DNA of 64,000 nt. Source: Aureimonas jatrophae. GTDB lineage: Bacteria; Pseudomonadota; Alphaproteobacteria; Rhizobiales; Rhizobiaceae. Every line of letters begins with the position of its first letter. Position 1 is the stretch's first letter. Shown here piece by piece: positions 58,283 to 64,000 of this stretch. Where the stretch lies: the NCBI RefSeq assembly GCF_900104035.1, contig NZ_FNIT01000005.1:186001-250000 (forward strand), written 5' to 3'. Under the pieces are notes generated by a model. It was not told the origin of the DNA. It saw nothing but the letters and a program-made list of their open reading frames with translations, and did no database searches. The position numbers and the translations under genes are program-made.

Positions 58283-58357
58283 GCGTCGTCGTCCCGATCC
58301 CGTACCCCCGCGCCTAGGTAGCGGGCCGCGCCCGCAAGACCAAGCCGGCGTCAAGCG

Positions 58358-58392
58358 AAAGGGGCCCGCGATCGCTTCCGACCGCAGGCCCC
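58358..58392 (-). terminator. Terminator after pckA
   Basis: A 13-bp stem (GGGGCCTGCGGTC, loop GGAAGC, GATCGCGGGCCCC in minus-strand RNA, two G-U pairs) followed by TTTC. Confidence 0.75.
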
Positions 58393-58417
58393 GCCCTCCT
58401 CCCAGAGGTCTCCGGAA

Positions 58418-60028
<1,611 letters not shown>

Positions 60029-60354
60029 GTCTCGCGCTCCGCCTCGTAAACCGGCCCGCGCTCGCAGCGACGGGTCTGGTGGAGATAAAACGGGACACGC
60101 GTTGCGGCAACTCGTCGATAATCCGAAATCCCGATAAAAAACAATGTCTTAATCGGTTTAAAACCGGCGTCCGCGCGGTTCAATCGGTTCAGCCTGCCTT
60201 TTCGGCGCTGCAAAAAAATTTTGCCGGCGCCCGCGGTATCGCGTGTCCCAGGCTGCGAACGGCACCTTTACGGGCTTTGCGCGTTCCCACAGCGAGCTAC
60301 GGCACGAGAATCAGTTGCGCCGTTCAAACCGCGTTCAAGACGACAGGAGCCCCC
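60029..60354. promoter_or_regulatory. Divergent control region of pckA and the stress gene
   Basis: A 326-base gap, AT-richer in its middle. It holds two copies of AATCGGTT (60151-60158 and 60182-60189), the first extended as TTAATCGGTTTAAAACCGG (inverted CGGTTT/AAACCG), and an imperfect inverted repeat around GCAAAAAAATTTTGC (about 60204-60231). They look like operator half-sites; no gene was found in the gap. Confidence 0.6.
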
Positions 60355-60834
60355 ATGGCAGAGCAGCCGACCGAGAAGTTCTGGAAAATGATCGAGGACT
60401 TCGACGCCTGCATGGTCACGACCCGCGACGGTGGCAAGCTGCGCTCCCGCCCGATGGCGCCGCGCGTGTCGCGCGAGCGATCCGAGATCCTCTTCATCAC
60501 CGACCGCAACTCGCACAAGGTCGACGAGGTCGACGCCGACAACCAGGTCGCCTGCACCTTCACGTCCAAGAACGAGTACGTCGCAGTTTCGGGCACGGCC
60601 TCGGTCACGCAGGACCGCGCCCGCATCGACGAGATCTGGGACGCGCAGGTCGAGGCCTGGATGCCCCAGGGCAAGGATTCGCCGGATGTCGCCGTGCTGG
60701 TGATCCGTCCCACGCAGGCCGAGATCTGGGATGTCACCAGCAACAAGCTGACCCAAGCCTACGAGTTCGCGAAGGCTTACCTGGGCGACAAGCCGCAACC
60801 GGACACAACCGAGAACGTGAAGGTCCGGCTTTGA
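60355..60834 (+). CDS. Pyridoxamine 5'-phosphate oxidase-family protein (general stress type)
   Basis: A 159-residue split-barrel FMN-binding protein similar to general stress protein 26. The FMN-binding N-terminal part is MIEDFDACMVTTRDGGKLRSRPMAPRV, followed by EILFITDRNSHKVDEVDADNQVACTF. It lacks the residues that mark true PdxH. A Shine-Dalgarno AGGAG lies 5-6 bases before the ATG. Its substrate is unknown. It is divergent from pckA and upstream of chvI. Confidence 0.88.
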   Translation: MAEQPTEKFWKMIEDFDACMVTTRDGGKLRSRPMAPRVSRERSEILFITDRNSHKVDEVDADNQVACTFTSKNEYVAVSGTASVTQDRARIDEIWDAQVEAWMPQGKDSPDVAVLVIRPTQAEIWDVTSNKLTQAYEFAKAYLGDKPQPDTTENVKVRL

Positions 60835-60902
60835 CCGGACGGCGGGCGCGGCACCGGTCGCGCCCGCCGCTTCGGAGCCGACGACGGCCCGTCCGGCCGG
60901 TC

Positions 60903-60919
60903 CGCGTTTGAAAAACGCG
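60903..60919 (+). promoter_or_regulatory. 17-base palindrome upstream of chvI
   Basis: CGCGTTT, GAA, AAACGCG is a perfect 7-bp inverted repeat, about 140 bases before chvI. It lacks a T-run, so it is more like an operator than a terminator, but the regulator is unknown. Confidence 0.4.
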
Positions 60920-61058
60920 ACAAAAGACACAATGTGAAAAGATACCGCACTTGGCACTTCGCCCTCGATGCCCGAATCGGCACAGGCGCAGTGGCAGGTT
61001 CCGTCCCTCGTTCGGGCAGCCCAACTGCCCGACGAAAGCTGAAGGAGAGTATCCGACG

Positions 61059-61769
61059 ATGCCGACGATCGCGCTGGTGGATGACGACCGCAACATCCTG
61101 ACATCGGTGTCGATCGCGCTGGAGAGCGAAGGATACCGGGTCGAGACCTACACGGACGGCGCCTCGGCATTGGAAGGCCTGTCGGCCCGCCCTCCCCAGC
61201 TCGCCATCTTCGACATCAAGATGCCCCGCATGGACGGCATGGAACTCCTGCGCCGGTTGCGTCAAAAGAGCGACCTGCCGGTGATCTTCCTGACCTCCAA
61301 GGACGAGGAGATCGACGAGTTGTTCGGTCTTAAGATGGGGGCCGACGACTATATCCGCAAACCCTTCAGTCAGCGTCTCCTGGTGGAACGCGTTCGGGCC
61401 ATCCTTCGCCGCGGCGCGCCCCGCGATCCGGCCGGGGCGGCCAAGAACGGCGGCCCCGCCCCCGAGGCCTCGCTGGAGCGCGGCCAGCTCGTGATGGATC
61501 AGGAGCGGCATACCTGCACCTGGATGGGTCAGCCTGTGACCCTGACCGTCACCGAATTCCTGATCCTTCATTCGCTCGCCCAGCGTCCCGGCGTCGTGAA
61601 AAGCCGCGATGCCCTGATGGACGCGGCCTACGACGAGCAGGTCTATGTCGACGACCGCACGATCGACAGCCACATCAAGCGCCTGCGCAAGAAGTTCAAG
61701 GCGATCGACGACGACTTCGACATGATCGAGACGCTCTACGGCGTGGGCTACCGCTTCCGCGAGATTTGA
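61059..61769 (+). CDS. chvI: Two-component response regulator ChvI
   Basis: An OmpR-family response regulator of 236 residues. The receiver domain has the acidic pocket VDDD (8-10), the phosphorylated Asp52 in [11 protein letters not shown], Thr79 and Lys101; the winged-helix domain has [16 protein letters not shown]. ChvI controls acid response, envelope and exopolysaccharide genes in rhizobia, Brucella and Agrobacterium. GAAGGAGAG lies upstream of the ATG at 61059. chvG follows 13 bases after the stop. Confidence 0.96.
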   Translation: MPTIALVDDDRNILTSVSIALESEGYRVETYTDGASALEGLSARPPQLAIFDIKMPRMDGMELLRRLRQKSDLPVIFLTSKDEEIDELFGLKMGADDYIRKPFSQRLLVERVRAILRRGAPRDPAGAAKNGGPAPEASLERGQLVMDQERHTCTWMGQPVTLTVTEFLILHSLAQRPGVVKSRDALMDAAYDEQVYVDDRTIDSHIKRLRKKFKAIDDDFDMIETLYGVGYRFREI

Positions 61770-61782
61770 TCGGAGGCTCCGT

Positions 61783-63576
61783 TTGGCGCTGACCAGCGAG
61801 GGCTCGACGCCCGCCGCCGCCTCGTCCCGCCCGCGCTCGCTGCGGGCGCGCTGGCGCCGCGTGCCCTTCATCCGCCGGACGTTGTTTCGGCTTCGCTGGG
61901 TCCTGGGTCACTCCATCTTCTCGTCGCTGACGCGGCGCATCGTCTTTCTCAACCTCGTCGCGCTGATCGTCCTCGTCTCGGGCATCCTGTATCTCAACCA
62001 GTTTCGGGCAGGACTGATCGACGCGCGCGTCGAAAGCCTCCTGACGCAGGGCGAGATCATCGCGAGCGCCATCGCCTCCTCGGCGACCGTCGAAACCAAC
62101 GCGATCACGCTCGATCCCGAGCGCCTCCTTGAGATGCAGGCCGGCGCGACGGTGCAACCGGGCGCGGAAGCGGAGTCCCTCGACTTCCCGATCAATCCGG
62201 AGCGTGTCGCCCCGCTCCTGCGACGCCTGATCTCGCCGACCCGCACCCGCGCCCGGCTGTACGATCGGGACGCCAACCTGATCCTTGACTCGCGCCACCT
62301 GTATTCGCCGGGCCAGATCCAACGCTTCGGTCTGCCGCCAACGGCGGAGGAGAACGAGAACGGCGTCTTTTCCTGGCTGGAAGCCCAGGCGGGCCGCATC
62401 TTCGGACATGGAGGCCTGCCCGTGTATCGTGAAGCCGCCGGCGGCTCGGGGACGACCTATTCCGAGGTCATGGGAGCGCTGACGGGCGGACCGTCGGCGG
62501 TGGTGCGCTCCACCGAAACGGGCGAACTCATCGTCTCGGTCGCCGTGCCGATCCAGCGGGCCCGTGCGGTGCTCGGCGTCCTGATGCTGTCGACGCAGGG
62601 CGGCGACATCGACAAGATCGTCCAGGCCGAGCGGATGGCGATCGTGCGCACGTTCGCGGTGGCCGCGATCGTCACCGTCGTCCTGTCCATGTTGCTCGCC
62701 TCCACCATCGCCACGCCGCTGCGGCGCCTCGCGGCGGCCGCCGTGCGTGTGCGGCGAGGCGTCAACGCGCGCGAGGAGATCCCGGACTTCGGCGACCGGG
62801 CCGACGAGGTCGGCAACCTCGCCACGGCGTTGCGCGGTATGACCAACGCGCTTTACGCCCGCATGGACGCGATCGAGAGTTTTGCGGCCGACGTCAGCCA
62901 CGAGCTCAAGAACCCGCTGACCTCGCTGCGTTCCGCTGTTGAGACCCTGCCGCTCGCGCGCAACGACGACGCGCGCCAGCGCCTTCTCGCGATCATCCAG
63001 CACGACGTGAAGCGTCTCGATCGCTTGATCACCGATATCTCCGACGCGTCCCGCCTGGATGCGGAATTGGCTCGCGAGGTGTCGAGCCGGGTCGATCTCG
63101 GCGGCCTCGTCGCCTCCGTCGTGGACGGCGCGCGCGCCCATCTGAAACCGGGCCGCGATACGCGGATCGATCTGCAACGCACCGCTCCGCCCGCCGGCAA
63201 GACGTTTCGGGTGTCGGGCCATGATCTGCGGCTCAGTCAGGTCTTCACGAACCTCGTGGACAACGCTCGTTCGTTCGTTCCCGAGCATGGCGGACAGATC
63301 ACCGTGGGCCTGCGGCGGCGCTCGCGTCACGTAGTCGTGACGGTCGAGGACAACGGGCCCGGCATCCAAGCCGAGAAGATCGAGCGCATCTTCGAACGCT
63401 TCTACACCGATCGCCCCGGCGCGGAGAGCTTCGGCCAGAATTCCGGCCTCGGTCTTTCGATCTCGCGTCAGATCGTCGAAGCGCATGGCGGAACGCTCGA
63501 GGCCGAGAACATCCTTCGCGGCGATGGCAGCGTGGCGGGCGCGCGCTTCGTCGTGACGCTGCCGGCAGAGGAATGA
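61783..63576 (+). CDS. chvG: Sensor histidine kinase ChvG (ExoS)
   Basis: A 597-residue sensor kinase, partner of ChvI. It has TM1 (about 52-73), a periplasmic sensing domain of about 215 residues, TM2 (about 288-310), HAMP (about 311-360), a HisKA domain with His373 in ADVSHELKNPLT, and an HATPase with NLVDNARSF, EDNGPGI and GLGLSISRQIVEAHGG. The start is TTG at 61783 with CGGAGG upstream. The stop overlaps hprK (ATGA). Confidence 0.96.
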   Translation: MALTSEGSTPAAASSRPRSLRARWRRVPFIRRTLFRLRWVLGHSIFSSLTRRIVFLNLVALIVLVSGILYLNQFRAGLIDARVESLLTQGEIIASAIASSATVETNAITLDPERLLEMQAGATVQPGAEAESLDFPINPERVAPLLRRLISPTRTRARLYDRDANLILDSRHLYSPGQIQRFGLPPTAEENENGVFSWLEAQAGRIFGHGGLPVYREAAGGSGTTYSEVMGALTGGPSAVVRSTETGELIVSVAVPIQRARAVLGVLMLSTQGGDIDKIVQAERMAIVRTFAVAAIVTVVLSMLLASTIATPLRRLAAAAVRVRRGVNAREEIPDFGDRADEVGNLATALRGMTNALYARMDAIESFAADVSHELKNPLTSLRSAVETLPLARNDDARQRLLAIIQHDVKRLDRLITDISDASRLDAELAREVSSRVDLGGLVASVVDGARAHLKPGRDTRIDLQRTAPPAGKTFRVSGHDLRLSQVFTNLVDNARSFVPEHGGQITVGLRRRSRHVVVTVEDNGPGIQAEKIERIFERFYTDRPGAESFGQNSGLGLSISRQIVEAHGGTLEAENILRGDGSVAGARFVVTLPAEE

Positions 63577-64000
63577 GCGACGACGCCCTCGGTCCCGGTG
63601 GCATCCATGCGAGCGCGGTGGCCTTTGCGGATCGCGCGGTCCTGATTCGCGGCGGGTCCGGCAGCGGGAAGTCGACCCTTGCGCTCGCTCTCCTGACCCG
63701 GTGCCTCTTCGACGGGACGCCGGGTCGCCTCCTGGCCGATGACCGCGTCCGCCTGCGCATCGAAGAACAAACGCTTGTCGCCTGGGCACCGCAGGGGCTC
63801 GCCGGTTTGATCGAGGTGCGCGGGGCGGGTCTCCTGCGCGTGCCAGTGGCCGATCCCTGTCCGATCCGCCTCGTCGTCGACCTAGCCGCCGCCGGCGAAA
63901 CGTCCGAGCGCCTGCCCCGACGCCGTATCGATTCCATCGCCGGCGTCACCCTGCCGGCCGTACGATGGCCGGCGCGGGCGAGCGCCGCCGGCGCCGATCT
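63573..64000 (+). CDS. hprK: HPr kinase/phosphorylase (short alphaproteobacterial form), 5' part
   Basis: The gene runs off the window end; 142 residues are visible. The Walker A is IRGGSGSGKSTLALALL and the HprK signature is GLIEVRGAGLLRVP. Alphaproteobacterial HprK lacks the N-terminal half found in Firmicutes and phosphorylates HPr of the regulatory PTS, linking carbon status to ChvG/ChvI. The ATG overlaps the chvG stop (ATGA). Confidence 0.93.
   Translation, partial: MSDDALGPGGIHASAVAFADRAVLIRGGSGSGKSTLALALLTRCLFDGTPGRLLADDRVRLRIEEQTLVAWAPQGLAGLIEVRGAGLLRVPVADPCPIRLVVDLAAAGETSERLPRRRIDSIAGVTLPAVRWPARASAAGAD

Overview
The window is a dense, high-GC stretch of core bacterial chromosome, almost certainly from an alphaproteobacterium of the order Hyphomicrobiales (Rhizobiales). 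The evidence is gene order and lineage-typical genes: an Irr-type Fur regulator beside fabA-fabB-fabI; rimP-nusA-ylxR-infB-rbfA-truB...rpsO-pnp; trmB-metK-praR-lnt-corC-ybeY-phoH-miaB; trpS-murJ-glnD...mutS; lptC-lptA-lptB-rpoN-hpf-ptsN; and pckA next to chvI-chvG-hprK. The GC content and codon use look uniform. An Aurantimonadaceae-like member is possible, but I cannot fix the genus. I see no insertion sequence, prophage, CRISPR array, rRNA or tRNA gene.

Layout. 1-7.2 kb: end of an SH3-domain gene, irrA, an exported hypothetical, the unsaturated fatty-acid genes fabA-fabB-fabI, an alpha/beta hydrolase, an aldo/keto reductase and a CorA transporter. 7.2-19.2 kb (minus strand): the transcription/translation operon rimP to pnp, interrupted by a hormone-sensitive-lipase-type hydrolase between truB and rpsO. 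19.3-30.8 kb (minus): trmB, metK, praR, lnt, corC, ybeY, phoH, miaB, plsC, rimI, tsaB and an Nfu scaffold gene, covering tRNA modification, SAM synthesis, envelope lipoprotein maturation and ribosome quality control. 30.8-43.3 kb (minus): a membrane MHYT-GGDEF-EAL protein, a universal stress protein, trpS, a glyoxalase-fold gene, murJ, glnD, a short-chain dehydrogenase and mutS. 43.5-50.3 kb: a small DUF1236 protein, olsB, an acrylyl-CoA-reductase-type oxidoreductase, lspA, two RNA methyltransferase-type genes, lapA, ihfB and sppA. 50.6-55.5 kb (plus): LPS transport genes lptC-lptA-lptB, then rpoN, hpf and ptsN. 55.6-58.3 kb (minus): a DUF1150 gene and a small heat-shock gene, an exported MsrB, a fasciclin-domain protein and arfB. 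58.4-64 kb: pckA facing a pyridoxamine-oxidase-type stress gene, then the acid/envelope two-component system chvI-chvG and the start of hprK.

The genes are packed tightly. Many adjacent pairs share stop and start bases (ATGA, GTGA, TGATG), implying translational coupling. Non-ATG starts are common. Two genes (tsaB and a VOC-family gene) have no ATG, GTG or TTG that would preserve their conserved first strand, but each has a CTG overlapping the upstream stop codon behind a strong Shine-Dalgarno sequence.

I found no clearly new multi-gene system. The observations most worth following are the two CTG starts, a sigma-32-type promoter with a ROSE-like leader before the small heat-shock gene, operator-like repeats between pckA and its divergent neighbour, terminator-grade hairpins inside the infB operon, an RpoN with a very short region II, and unexpected genes inserted into otherwise conserved operons.
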